A DNA stretch of 64,000 nucleotides from Akebia trifoliata (lineage: Eukaryota; Streptophyta; Magnoliopsida; Ranunculales; Lardizabalaceae). Where the stretch lies: positions 14,773,040 to 14,837,039 of the forward strand of contig CM030705.1 in assembly GCA_017979445.1 (NCBI GenBank), written 5' to 3'. Shown here one piece after another: positions 10,949-22,841 of the stretch (position 1 is its first letter; each line of letters starts with the position of its first letter). The position numbers and the translations under genes were made by a program. Under the pieces are notes generated by a model. That model saw only the letters and a list, made by a program, of their open reading frames with translations. It ran no database searches and was not told the DNA's origin.

Positions 10949-13346
10949 AGAAATGGTTCCATCTTTGGCGTCCAACACGTTTACCCCTTTCATATTTGGC
11001 TCTGAGATGGAATGCGTTGGTGGAAATTTGAATCTCCAAACAACAAAAATGTTGGTACTTGAGATTTGATTCAAAGAATCAAAAATAGGTCCACGGAAAA
11101 ATCTTATAAACTGAGAGGGAAGGAGACGAGAGAAAAAGTGGCTCTCTTTTTCTCACCCTTTTTTTCTTAATGGATATGGTTCTAGGCCTTACCCCAAGTA
11201 GAGAACCAAAAGGAAAGAAAGGAAGAATGGTGTTTGAGACGGATCACTCGATCATACATATAACATGTTTGATGAAATGTCTATATGAAGAAAAAAAAAG
11301 TTGATGATGGTGATGGGGCTGTTCAGTGCATATGTTGTCACAAGCAAGAGTAATAAGAGGAAGAAGATTAAGATGTGTGTGGTAGGGTCCACACTATGGG
11401 TTTGAGAAGCTCTCAAAAAGAATTAGTAACGAGAGAGAGAGAAAATTTCAATTATTATAAAGCAAGGCCAAACAAGACTTGTTTAAAAAAGTTTTGGAGT
11501 CAACTCAAAGAATGTATAAGTCAACTTGACTTGAATGGATTTTGAGAAGACTCGGCCCGTATGGAGTCTATTTGGTAAATCATCGACTTTACCACCAACT
11601 CGTCAACTTGGCCGAGTCAGATTGAAAATGTACTAACTCAATTCAGAACTTGTCTTAGTTATTTAATTATATAAATTGTGTTTTATTTTCTTCTTTTTTT
11701 AATGGACCATATGAGTATAATTTTGTCTTGTATGAACATATCTCCGTCAAGAATAATGCTAAAGTGACCTCAAGATTATACATACAATAAAAAGCATATA
11801 TGGTTCCTACACACTTACACATTAGGATGTGCGATATGAGGTACAATCTTAAGGTCACTCCTGCACGACTCTTTTGTCAATTCCTTTGACAAATTTGGGT
11901 ACACCTTCAGTAGAGGTAAATGTGTACTTGATGATGGAGAGTATTGCATTTGCATGAGGGATTGGTACAAGGTCAAAGACAAAACTTGAAAAAATTCTCA
12001 ACAATGAATCTTGAAGAAAAATGGAAGGAAATAGAGTTGGAGAAAATGAAAAGTGGTTCAATTTTTACAATTTTTTTATATTATATATATATTTTTTAGA
12101 ATTTAATTGTATTTTTATTTTTATGTTATAAAGATTTTAAGGGAAGAGTTGCGTAGTTTTTTTTTTATTTTTTATTTTTATAGATTTAATTGTATTTTTA
12201 ATTTTTCTTTAATATATTGCAAAAGCTAAAAATTAATAAAGATATTAATTTATTCACTTGTTCTCTAATTTTATAATCTCAAATGTAGTAAAATTCATAT
12301 TTATAAGAGTTACATTTTTAGATTCTTTTGGAAAAAATGAAATTTTCAACAAAAACAATAATTGTATTTAAAAATTAAAAAAATAAAAACCTAAGACTTA
12401 AGTGGGTCCAGACCGAAGCCCATGTATTAGGACAACCTATTGTGCTCGATCTTGGTACAAATTGGTTAGAGATTCTATTTAGGACCAATGAAGCTTGACC
12501 CGAAAGAACCCCCGACTGGCCCAATTTACATACCAAGCCCTGATCAAGATTTAATGGGCCATAAAATTTCAAATCCAACCCCACATTTCTGGCCTCAATA
12601 TAAAGGCCCTAACCCTTATTTCTTTGGGTTGGCCCAATTGACAGCCCTAATCTCTATCTTTTATTATAATAATTTTTATTTTATTATTGTTATATTTTTT
12701 TTATTTCTGTTAAGTTTTCTAACCAAAATCCGAATTATGTTAAATTTCCTAGTTCCTAGCACACTATGTTCATGGGCAAATTCATCGGTCTAGTTGAGCA
12801 CGAATGTCGGCACATTCTTCGTCGATAGTCCACCAATTTTTCTATGAAAGATGGACCAGGTTCAAATAGAACCAGGACAGAGGTATACCATTTTTCGATA
12901 AAAAAATTACCATTTTTGTTGATCATTTTAAAATACAAAATTTTAAATCTTTCTCATCATTTCAAGATAAGTTCTTATTAAGACAAGACCATTTAATCAA
13001 TAAAATTTTATTTAATTCTCAATAATTAATACTATGTGATTTGAAAACTAGATCAAACCAGTGGTCCGACCAAGTTGTCATAGTTTTTACTAAGATAATT
13101 CAGATAAAATTCATATATATTTTTAAAATTCTGTAATAAATGTAAATCATTCCAATCAAATTGAACCAGAGTCCAATCAATTTGGCAAATTATAGGTTCA
13201 ATTAGCAATTTAGTTCTTCAAAAATCATTTATCACACACTAGCCCATCATCTTATTTAAAATTTAACAGTAATCGAACAAGAGTGAAAATAGATACACAA
13301 ACATAAGTGTCCTTGACATTTAACTTATAACTACACAAAAACATCC
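10949..13346. other. Intergenic DNA downstream of the peroxidase gene
   Basis: AT-rich, with no coding region I can support. It holds a small inverted repeat (11763-11863), poly-T and poly-A tracts around 12060-12240, and short meaningless open frames. The peroxidase 3' UTR and polyadenylation site must lie just below 13347, but no single signal stands out. Confidence 0.5.
11763..11863. repeat. Short inverted repeat, MITE-like
   Basis: GTGACCTCAAGATT at the left is mirrored by AATCTTAAGGTCAC at the right, about 100 bp end to end. The right half and part of the middle recur at about 40760-40870 (CTACACACTT and GAGGTACAATCTTGAGGTCACTCC), so this is a dispersed element. The target duplication is not clear. 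Confidence 0.5.
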
Positions 13347-16300
13347 TTAAAGCTCTGTCTTCGTCTCAACTTCATCATCTACCACAGATGATAAATCTGA
13401 GTCAAATTGGCATGTGGTGCACTTAATGGGTGTTGCATCTTGGCTTGTAGGGTTGCGTGCCGAACAATTCGCCCGAATCTCTCCTTGTGTCCCAGTCAAT
13501 AAGTTCAGCTGACCCATCTTAAGCATTGCGAACACGAACTTCTCAAAGAACAAATTTTGGTCCAATGCAAAGCTTTCAACAATTGGCCTAGTCCGACCAT
13601 CGGTGTACAAATCCTGGTCGGATGTAAAGAGCCCTTGTCGGTTCATCAGGTCGACGTAATACTTGTTATCGAACACGTTTGGTGTGCGAATATCCAATTC
13701 AGTGGAGCTATTGGAATCGGCTTTGGGACAAATTCCTTTGAGGCGGTCAGCAAAACCATCTTCCATGGTTGGATCTTGAGTTGGGTACAAGCGATCGGTG
13801 AATGATGGGCAATGGCCAATACCGATGGTGTGGCCACCAGAAAGGGCTACAACATCGGTGGCGTCAAGGTTCTTGGTGGCAAGGGAGGTAAGTAGTGCAC
13901 TTGTGTTGCTAGATGGAGGTGGAAGGTTATCCAATGTTGCCTGGCTCGTAGCGAAATTGAGGCCATCGCGCCTGCCCAAGGGGACGTAATAGTCCGGACC
14001 GCCAGACTGCAATAATGTTAGAAAATATTTAAGTGTCAAACCTCATAAAAGAATGATATATCGCATTAAAACAAAAGTGATTTATTTAATTCTTGTAGCA
14101 TTTTTTTCAAATGTTATAAGACACTAGAGTAAATCAAAAGCATGAGAAAATATGTAGCCCATGATGCTATAGTAGATTATTATCCTCAAAAGCATCAATC
14201 TAGACCATTAAATTGGCTGACCATCTCTGATGATTTACATTGAAAATATAGAACCATCTAAGACCTAAAGTATAGCAAAGAATAATTAGATATTTTGAAA
14301 AAAAAAAATTAACTATGTGCTTCTCAGCAATATTGTAGTCTGAAATATTAAATTTCTTATTATAAAAGCTATAAAATCATTATTTTTATTGCTGTTGTTG
14401 TCCTATTTTTCATTTTTGTGGATGATTTTTCCACTTTCTTGACTTACCTGTTTGTTTATTTTATTAAAAAATAATTCAGGACAACGTTTTCTATACCTGC
14501 TCCCCACGCTATAAGAAAAGGTTGTCAGTCCAGACACCAACGTAGTTGTTGAAGTGTTTTTAAAGATTTTAATGTGACACAACACTAGCTGTCCAGTCAA
14601 CGGTTGTGATGGAAGATCCTTAGAATCTCGAAATATACATCAAACTAATTAAGGGCGGAGATGAGAGGATATTTCTTATGTGATTCTCAATGAAACAGAT
14701 ATCTAATCCCTAAGTTTTGAGGTTAGAAATACCCCCTGTGGTTCCAAACTTGTGCCATGTCCCTTGACCAATGTTTTTTTCCGAGAGTTTGTTCATAAAT
14801 TATGTAAATGCTCTTGTCTTCAATGTTTCAGCCATTTTTCTCCAAGAAAATCTTTCATCTTTGAAGTTAGTAGCATTTACGTTAAAGTATTTTTAACCGA
14901 TCCAATGTCTTGTAGAACACTCTTGATTTTTTTCATTCAGCTTCTCCAAAAGATCTTTCTTGATTTTGACATTTGAAGGTTGAAGGATATATAATCCTAG
15001 GATTTTGAAAATGAGTTTACCCCATAAATCCATCATATTTAAGTTTTTAACGTTTAGTGTGAATCATTTTTAAACATATTCATAACTTGATCTTTGATCC
15101 CTCGTTGTCTTTGAAGAATGGCTTAAACCCATTGTTTTCTATCAAAAATCTATCTTTCTATTTCTCTTAAAAGTCTAACCTTGTTCTTGACTAAAGTTCA
15201 CATCATCTCTCAAGTTAAGGGGGGTAAAAGCATAAAAAATAAAATTGAAAGGGTAATAGTAAAATTTTTTAAGATTAACAGGATAAATAATGAAAAAAAA
15301 AAGGATATAAGGAGTAAAAGAGGTAATATAAAAAAATTATAAAGGTAAAAGATAAAACAAAATAAGGTGAGTCTTACAAAATTATAATTTTATAGAAAGT
15401 TAAAGTGATAAAAGATAAAAAACAATAAAATTGGTTAAAAGAAGTAAAATAAAAAATATAATAATAGTAAAATTAAAAAGAATGAAGAATAAAGAAAATA
15501 AAATGAACCTACAAAACTATAATTTGATAGGAAATTTATCTATACAAATACATAAAAGTGGGTCCTACCACAATGTGAAAAAAGCCCAAATTTGTCTTGA
15601 AAATATTCGCCCATCTCAACCAAAAGTTGGACTTTTGAAAAAAAAAAAAAACTTTGAAATGGTCAGAATCCTTTCATTAGATTACACGTGGCATTTTAAG
15701 TAGATGTTTCAAATTTAAAAGAAATATAGGCATGAAATAAATTCAAATTCAACATGTCTTATAAAGAGAAGGGTTCCTTCTAAATTTGAAGCGGACTGCC
15801 CGCTTCAAGGTTGGACTCAAAAAAATAAACATTATTTGAAATTAAGATGGAAAATGCTGGAATGACCTAGGTAATTTATTGCGATTCTCAAAAGTCCGAC
15901 GTGGGATGTGCACATAACCATAGATGTGTTTCCTCGCAATACGAATAAAAATCATCTACGGTTATGTATGTATGCATGTCCGCATCAGAATTGTGAGAAT
16001 CACAGTAAATCCTGTGTAACCCCCAGTTAGAATTTCCAAAATATAAGAAACTGAGTCAAGTCACGGGTTAACCCGACTCATCTGATCTTTTACACGAGTT
16101 GAGATGAGTTTGAGAGAGAGAGAGAGAAAGTTACGAGGAAAACGGAGTCGCGGGCAGCAAGGGCAGTGATGTCGGAGCAAGAAACAACCCGACCGCACTC
16201 TTGATGGACGCGATCACGAAGAAAGTCAATGATATCAAAAGCCTGCGGCCTTAAAGTCAAGTTAGGTGGGACCGATTGCTCGCTCGGACCACTTGCAGAT

Positions 16301-17304
16301 CCATCAAGCAACACTGAACCATCACATCCCTGTCACACATAATAAATTTATTATAATTTGAAATTTAGAAGAAAAAAAAAAAGATTATATTTTTTTATTT
16401 AAGAAATCATAACTTTGGGATAAATTTTTTACCCATTTTACCCTTCAACCTTGACATTTTATCTTATTCAAATCTCAAGGAGTTTTGGGGGGATTGATGA
16501 GGTTTTTGAAGAAAAAATAGAAATCCAAAAACACGATTGTATGATCCCCGAATTAATCAAACTAATTCCCTCATCAAATAATTGCCAAATCGAAGCTCGA
16601 TTACTATGATCAAACCCTATATTTCTTTTTTTTTTTTTTTTTTTTGTTGATAAATTCAAACCCTATATTTCAACAATCCTATTCCTTACAAATTAACTTT
16701 AATAAAAGAAAGTTGGACCCAAAATCAGTATAACTAAATCCAAATCAGATTGAAAATCATTTAATTTGGTATCAATTGACAAGATTCGGTGTACATGATC
16801 CTACCTCTTTTTATTTATTATTAAAGTGTAACTTAAAGGATCAAGAACCAAAATCGATTTTTCCATTTTTGTTTTTTTTTTTTCAAATTTAGATAGTCGT
16901 CTAAAATAAAACTCAATTAAACTGAGAGAAATGAAAATAAAAAAATTAAAAATCGAGAAATCTACAAGTTTTACTAAAGTGGGTATAGTAATTAAGCTAT
17001 TTTAACTAAAACACCAATAACACAATAATAGGCGCACGTTAGCAAGTACCTGAACAAAGCAATCGTGGAAGTGAAGACGAAGCAAGGCTGCAGCCAAGCC
17101 AATATCCTTCTTGAATATCTTCTTGAGTTCTTTCCTCACTATGGTTTCCACATTAGGACATTTGTGTTTGTAAAATGACCATGACAGTCCCTTCACCAAA
17201 GGTGGAGAATTTTGTTCCTCTGGGGCATTATAGGAACAAGAACACAATAATAGGGAAGATAGCAAAAGCACAAATATGAAAGAGACTGAAGAAGAAGAAG
17301 CCAT
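13347..17304 (-). CDS. PER12-like: Class III peroxidase, peroxidase-12 type (three exons)
   Basis: Secreted haem peroxidase that oxidises phenolics with H2O2 at the cell wall or in the vacuole. The exons, in gene order, are 17304-17050, 16329-16135 and 14006-13347, joined at CAG|GT...CAG (intron 1) and CTC|GT...CAG (intron 2), both phase 0. They give 369 residues. A signal peptide covers about 1-23. Distal Arg76 and His80 sit in RLHFHDCFVQ, the distal Ca site in GCDGS, and proximal His209 in LSGGHTIGIGHC. The PPLVKGLSWSFY start of the mature part and the GRRD, DPTM and VDLMNRQGLFTSDQDL motifs recall Arabidopsis PRX12. I chose Met at 17304 (MASSSS) because the in-frame ATG at 17349 lies inside the TATA box. 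After NCSARN there is a 34-residue tail with a CTTC motif, like a vacuolar-type C-terminal extension. Nothing is broken, so the gene is probably functional. Confidence 0.93.
14007..16134 (-). other. Peroxidase intron 2 (2128 bp)
   Basis: The GT donor is at 16134 and the CAG acceptor at 14007-14009 on the minus strand. It is unusually long for this family and AT-rich. It contains a hairpin MITE (15874-16010), poly-A-rich low-complexity DNA at 15220-15500, and a copy of a dispersed sequence (about 14690-14765) also seen upstream of the gene near 17630. The open frames inside (for example 15431-15703) are low-complexity noise. Confidence 0.85.
15874..16010. mobile_element. Hairpin MITE in peroxidase intron 2
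   Basis: A 137-bp near-complete inverted repeat. The left arm ATTTATTGCGATTCTCA matches the right arm TGAGAATCACAGTAAAT in reverse complement, and an inner pair CATAACCATAGATG / CATCTACGGTTATG extends the fold. Transcribed in the intron it would form a long stem-loop. The target duplication is ambiguous. Confidence 0.65.
16330..17049 (-). other. Peroxidase intron 1 (720 bp)
   Basis: It runs from CAG|GTACTTGC after the FVQ codons to GACAG|GGATGT before the GCDGS codons. It contains a poly-T run near 16627-16643 on the plus strand and no other feature. Confidence 0.85.
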
Positions 17305-17346
17305 GGATGCTCTGTAGATGAAGCTGTAGAGCATGAGAGACCTCTT

Positions 17347-17355
17347 CATATATAG
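17347..17355 (-). promoter_or_regulatory. TATA box of the peroxidase gene
   Basis: The minus strand reads CTATATATGAAG. TATATAT lies 44-50 bases upstream of the chosen ATG at 17304, so transcription should start near 17320-17325 and leave a short leader. The ATG of a longer open frame (17349) is part of this box and could not be in the mRNA. Confidence 0.65.
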
Positions 17356-20300
17356 GAAAATGTTTCCAATTTTTTCTTCTTTCTTCCCGTAGTTTGGATA
17401 TTAAATTAAATTTTTTTAAAAAGTATTCAATAATTTTAGAGCTCGATGAATTTGGTCAAAACTCGGCTAATTCGACTCATGGTTGTGGAATTTCGAGGAA
17501 ATTCAGAATAAGAAGGGAAAAAAAAGGTTGATTTGCTAACTGAGTGGGACATTTCTCACGATTCAACTCGAATGTAATGAGTTGACTCAATTGGTTGGAG
17601 ATCAAAGATGTGTCAGTTTTAGAAGGGTGATTTAAACCCACTACATTTGGGAATATTTGAGTTACCCCCATGCTTCCAAACTTATGACATATACCCCCTT
17701 GACCTTGGATGAAAAATACTAATCCTTTCATCTTCAACTTGTAACAAAAACTCCTTGATTTTTCACTTCAAAATTAGTTATTTTCAATCTAAGGTAAAAT
17801 TTGTACCTTTTATTGAGAGGTATTTACGAAAATGTAATTAGTTTTTGACAAATTTACGATTTCGATTCACTAATCTTACCAAAACATGAACGATAATGTT
17901 ATCAGATGTTTTAAAATGATAAATTTGCAAGTGTAAAGTGATAATCTTTGCAGGTTGCAAGTGACTATCTTGCATATTTCATTATTTTTAGTGAAATCGT
18001 TACTATACAAATCAGAAAGATTATCACTTTGGGGGACGGGACGGGACGGGACGGGACCGGGGGGGAATCAGCAAGTTTATCACTTTAAACCTATGATTTC
18101 ACACATGCACATTTTGGTGATTAAATTGAACAGTAAGTCAAAATCGTAAATTCGTCAAATTCAACTCACGAAAATGGTAATTTACCCTTTTTTAAATATA
18201 TTCAATTTATTTCTAATTTTATATTTTCTAATATTTTCATATTGATATCGTCAGCTCTACGACATGACTTTATTAATATATTACTTCACTTCTATAAAAC
18301 ATTATCATTCTTTAAAAAATTATTTTTATTTTTATTTAAAAGATATGAGTCTCAATCACATTATTTAGCGGATTTTTAATTCAACTTGATATGTTTTTAA
18401 GTCAATTTGGTCGAATTTTTAAGTCAATTAAGTTAACAGAGTTCTTTGATTGAATCAACTCGAAATTCAATTCTGTCTGGTCGACTCGGGCGAGTTTATA
18501 GCCCACCTATCAAATTTTAAAACAATAACGAAAAATTGGCGTGTGAGTATGGTCGTCACACGCTAACGACAAGAAAAAATGGAAAAAGACTAAACATCCA
18601 ATAGGGTGTCTACGTGGATGACGTTCACGGTGTAAGGTATTTCTTGTCCAATCACAACATCCCACGTAGACACGGTTTCTATCTATAATACAAGGGGTAA
18701 CCGTACTGGATAGCAACTCAAAACAAAAAGAAAAAAGAAGTTTGAATAAGTTATCAGGTAAGGTTAGGTAAAGTCAATAAGATTATGACACGTGAGCTAT
18801 ATATCTCCACATCATCTATATTTATTTTATTTTTCGATTAGTTAAGAATCTTGTATTTAATTGCAGCAGTGGACCATATGCTTACATCCGCCGACAGCAA
18901 AGCTTGATTGGTAGAGATGGATCAGTATAATTATCCTTATCTATAACTTTGCTCTCAAGTTTTCTTGATCTAATGACAGGTGTCCTAGTAATCACGTGTC
19001 AAATCCATTTGCCCCATTTTCTTCAATTATACGCTTTGAGGAGTTTTTGAAAATGTAGACATCTTGACATTCGTGTCAAAATTTGATAATATCTCTTATT
19101 TTTTTCATACGATTATAGACAAAAATTGATAATGTCGCTTGTTCTTTTCATGCGGTAGGATCCCAATTTAGGTTTAGGTGTGTCGATGGGAACCCATTTA
19201 ACCCGAACCAAACTAAATCAGAATCGATTGGATGATTACAAGTCCCCTTTCATTGGAATCTAATTTTATTTGGAATGAAACCAATTGAGAAGCAATATCA
19301 ATAAGAATTAATAGAAATCTATCGAGAATCAGAACCATTTTTAAGAGAAAATTTTCAATGATTCTAATTCTTGTTCCATTCATTTGAAAAGTAAAATCAA
19401 AATTGAAAAAAAAACAATAAAAATAAAAATAAAAAATTCTAGTTCTGGTTTCTATAGAATCTAAATCGGAACCAATCTAGTAACATCCCTAGAGGACTAG
19501 ATCCCATAGATATTGGTTCATCTTTTGTGAAAAAAAATGGAAAAATAAGATAGGACTTAGGATCATCTCTTTATTTTATTATCTAGGAATCAAAAAAAAA
19601 ATTTATCTTTATCAAATAAAGGTGTGATTTGCAACTAAAATAGGGCAAGGATTTGATATTGTACTTGCCAATCAGTGTAAAAATCCACTAGCTACCTTGC
19701 ATGAGTGATTGCAATTTGTTTGGCATCCTCTTGGTGATAGAAGATTTTACTTTGGACAAAATGGAATGAATTAACCTTTGATGTTGTTGTTGAACTTAAT
19801 TCTACCCAACAAAATTAAAATCTATTACTTTTGAAGAAAACATAATCTATTTTTTTTTAGGGGGTCGACTGATAGACTACCAAGTCTATTGAGAATTGAT
19901 TTGGAATAAAGATGACCAATAGGCCAAATATCACAAAACTTCGACAAGTCCAAGAAAAAAAAAATTCATGATTGTGGATCCCATTTCCGTCACATCACGA
20001 GATAAGGATGTGTGCCCTACCCAAACCCACAAAGTAGAGCTTGAATTCAGGACTTTGGTTCGAGAAATACGCGAACAATCGAGAAATTGAATTAGAAAGG
20101 ACTAACTCAGGGGATCAACTTCGAATAATCGGAAAGATCGAATAGAATGGGAGCAAAGTGACACTAAAGATAAATTAATATTTGACCATGAAGCCAAATC
20201 TCTCTATTTTATGCAGAATCCCATGAGTACGAATCAAGGTAACATTGACAGTGACGTTCTCTAACTCGTCAACTCCAAAATAGTAAGTTCAAATTAGTTC

Positions 20301-20439
20301 AGTAGTTAATGCATTGAGACACCTCAAATCAAACTCAAGTGCAAATATTAATGAGGCATAGGAATAAAATCCAAGAGCACAACTAGCTCATAATCCACTT
20401 GGCTTGTACACCTGCGTAAGTTATATGGTTACACTTGAC
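17356..20439. other. Intergenic region upstream of the peroxidase gene
   Basis: No gene recognised. The first few hundred bases are presumably the peroxidase promoter. Sequence at about 17630-17720 and 17790-18190 recurs in diverged form at 14690-14765 and 56620-56800, so it is dispersed repeat. Short open frames have no domains. Confidence 0.5.
18031..18066 (+). repeat. (GGGAC)n microsatellite
   Basis: GGGACGGGACGGGACGGGAC, about four clean units, flanked by G runs. A G-rich island in an AT-rich setting. Confidence 0.9.
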
Positions 20440-20818
20440 CAATCACAAGGCTATAAAACTCTCATTCAAAATAAGGCAAAGGGTTCATATTTTAGAAAGC
20501 AAATCAAGTTTAACACAATCACTCTTTCGAATTCACTATACGTAATCTTCTCTAAGGTATATGAATTCAGTTTAATCTTATAGTATCATTTCAATCTAAC
20601 TTAATTTTCAGATAATCATTGACCGGCACTATACCGGGAACTTATTTTTGTCCGTCTTTATCATCAGAAGCTCGGATCCGACCTTACCTCTTCGAGAGGA
20701 GGAGCAAGATTGAGAAGACATTCATTGGAGTGGAAGAGTCAGCAAATCAAAGCTAATTAAGCTTGATCAAGAGTATCGCACATCTTGAGGAATAGGGCCT
20801 AAAAACACTCCACACTTT
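20440..20818 (+). mobile_element. 3' part of a Ty3/gypsy-type LTR
   Basis: It holds a TATA-like CTATAAAACTCTC (near 20451), then a leader-like stretch with ATTGACCGGCACTATACCGGGAACTT-type sequence common to plant gypsy U5 regions (from memory), and runs directly into a primer-site-like motif at 20819. The left end of the LTR was not located. Confidence 0.5.
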
Positions 20819-20836
20819 TGGTGTCGTCTGTGGGAA
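20819..20836 (+). other. gypsy-type motif after the LTR (primer-site region)
   Basis: TGGTGTCGTCTGTGGGAA closely resembles TGGCGCCGTCTGTGGGAA, which follows the 5' LTR in many plant Ty3/gypsy elements of the Tat group. It fixes plus orientation for this remnant. Confidence 0.6.
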
Positions 20837-20935
20837 TGTGACTTGCAATAAAGCCAATAACCACGTCAAAAGCAAAGGTTGGTTCATAATGGAAAAAATA
20901 CTCGTCCAAAGGCATCTACCAAGATTTGGACCTTC

Positions 20936-21324
20936 CTCTATCCAAAGTGGCAAAGCACAGAGTTGGGCCCTTTTGTGGGTCAGGGTCTAAGTGACCTTGC
21001 TTTATTTAAAGTGGAAAAGCACAGAGTTGGGCCCTTTTGTGGGTCAGGATCTTAGTGACATTGCTCTATCCAGAGTGACAAAACACATAGTTGGGCCCTT
21101 TTGTAGGTTAGGGTCCTAGTGATCTTGTTCTGTCCGGAGTGGCAAAGCACAGAATTGAGTCCTTTTGTGGGTCAAGGTCTAAGTGACCTTGTTCTTTCCA
21201 AAGTGGCAAAGCATAGAGTTGGGTCATTTTGTGGGTTAGGGTCTTAGTGACCTTACTCTATCCATAGTGGCAAAGCATGAGGTTCAGCTCTGTGTGGCTC
21301 AGGGTCTTGAATAACCTCTACTGA
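20936..21324 (+). repeat. 64-bp minisatellite, about six units
   Basis: Units repeat at a strict 64-bp spacing. The AGTGG/AGTGA landmark recurs with its GTG at 20947, 21011, 21075, 21139, 21203 and 21267. Each holds CAAAGCACAGAGTTGGGCCC-like sequence and GTGGGTCAGGGTC. Units differ by substitutions, the last one most. As 64 is not a multiple of 3 the array is non-coding. It lies between a primer site and an antisense ORF relic, the region where Tat-type gypsy elements often carry tandem repeats. Confidence 0.95.
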
Positions 21325-21517
21325 TCGAAATGGCAATAAGGCCATTGTGCCAGAATGACAAAGTCTTACCCCTAATAGCTTAGGAGTTAGAGTGATGCTT
21401 GTTAGTATATGGGTATGTAAGTCAACCTTGACGGCATGAAACACCATTTGGTGACATAATGCACCTATCATCTCAGATAGGTGCTACCTAAGGTAGAAAA
21501 AAACCACGGTAACACAT

Positions 21518-21532
21518 GGGGGGGGGGGGGGG
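21518..21532 (+). repeat. G15 homopolymer
   Basis: Fifteen consecutive G residues after ACACAT. It could be an expanded polypurine tract or an assembly-sensitive homopolymer. Confidence 0.85.
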
Positions 21533-21556
21533 AAGAAGCAGGGTGCAAAATCAGAA

Positions 21557-21920
21557 CGAATATTGTTCGAATAAGAACATTACAATAGTGAACTATGAGT
21601 TACAGAGAAGAGCACTGCAATGGTTAAGTGAAATAGAACAAGTCAAAATGAAGAGCAAAAGTTCTCATATGAAAATATTGTTCAAATAATAACATTACAA
21701 TGGTTAAATATGAGTTACAGAATAAGATCACTACAATGGTTTGGTGAAATAAAACAATTCAAAATGAAGAGCAATAATTCTCATATGGAAAAAATTTTCA
21801 TTAACTATGAAGATTGATTACATAATGAAGATTCAGGTAAAAAATAAAATTTCACTAATTATGAAGATCAATTAGACAGTAAAGATTTAGATAAAAAACA
21901 AAAAATTTTCATTAATGGTA
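21557..21920 (+). repeat. Two-unit 115-bp tandem repeat plus a shorter repeat
   Basis: TATTGTTCGAATAAGAACATTAC (shortened landmark TATTGTTC) at 21561 recurs at 21676 with the following sequence conserved (GAGTTACAGA, TCTCATATG). From about 21795 a shorter unit of some 55 bp with ATGAAGATTGATTACATA recurs about three times. Confidence 0.75.
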
Positions 21921-22069
21921 GAGATTGATTACATAGGAAAGTCCCAAAATTGGATATTACATAGGGAATACGTTTGATTTTCAACAATAGGGGTCTGATT
22001 AGAAGAATGAGGCAGGTCTTCAGCATGGTTGATTTGATCGACCAGCTCGACTTGATCAGGAGCATGAAC

Positions 22070-22735
22070 CTAATCAAAACCATTATCCTGGTTAGATGCT
22101 GGCAGATCTTCCTTGTCCAGCTTAGGTGGTGGTACTCGGCCGAATGCACTCTTCCATTTTGGTCGATCTTTGAAAAAAGAATGCATAGGAACATCGTTAG
22201 ACTCATCTTCTTCATCATCATCTCCATATTGTAGTCGAGTAGTCTCAAAACCTTCATGGTAGGCCTTGGTTGCTACATCCTTCGCGACCTGGGTATAATA
22301 AGCCTGCAGTTGACCCAATAGCTTCTTGGTCTTTGTCTCATCTTCCTTGGCCTATTCTACCCTAGGTTCTGTTCTTCTTGACTCGAGTTGAGTTGTCAGA
22401 GCAGAACTAAGGACAACTTCCAAGCATTGTTCCAAGTAAGCCTTAAGGGAGCCTAACTCAAGGTCACACTCATTTGCCTTTTATTCTAGTTGCTTCACAT
22501 TTTCTTAGAGGTTTACCAATTTTGCGTCCCTCCTCTCCACTCTCTCCTTATAGCTAGTGAGCTTCAATTGGAAATATGCATGGGAGATCACAAGTTTCTT
22601 ATTATTAACGTCCAATGCATTGTTTGTCTTGGAAAACTGAGCCAAGTTTGCTTCGAGGTCCTCCATGGCCTCCTTAGTGGCATGATCAAAGGAGGCTAGT
22701 TAACCATTGAGTAGATCCAGCTTCTCATCATATTC
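22070..22735 (-). pseudogene. Antisense coiled-coil ORF relic of a gypsy element
   Basis: One minus-strand frame reads through about 220 codons with only four in-frame stops and ends in a stop at 22070. It is rich in heptad-like Leu, Lys and Glu (KEAMEDLEANLAQFSK, KTKKLLGQLQAYYTQVAK), followed by an acidic stretch GDDDEEDESND and RPKWKSAFGRVPPPK. It is cut at 22735 by the LTR stub of the next element. Plant Tat-lineage gypsy elements (Grande, Retand) are known to carry antisense ORFs between pol and the 3' LTR, and the coiled-coil character and position fit this. The exact protein is not recognised. Confidence 0.55.
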
Positions 22736-22820
22736 CCTGGTCAAGGAAAATCTCGAGGAGTTGCAGGTCATTCAATCGGGGTAAAGAAGATCCCGAGGTG
22801 ATCACGAAAACACTTCTACA
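22736..22820 (+). mobile_element. 5' LTR stub of a second gypsy element
   Basis: About 85 bp match the last part of the LTR at 26640-27184 (GAGTTGCAGGTCATTC against GAGTTGCATGTCATCC, and GAGGTGATCACGAAAA against AAGGTGATCACAAAAA), ending TTCTACA in both. The upstream part of this LTR is missing. Confidence 0.7.
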
Positions 22821-22841
22821 ATAGGCGTCGTCCGTTGGAAC
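22821..22841 (+). other. Primer-site region of the second gypsy element
   Basis: GGCGTCGTCCGTTGGAAC directly follows the LTR end and resembles the plant gypsy motif GGCGCCGTCTGTGGGAAC. Confidence 0.6.

Noticed and set aside
15431..15703. 90-codon frame in peroxidase intron 2
   Set aside because: Lys/Asn-rich low-complexity DNA inside a well-supported intron.
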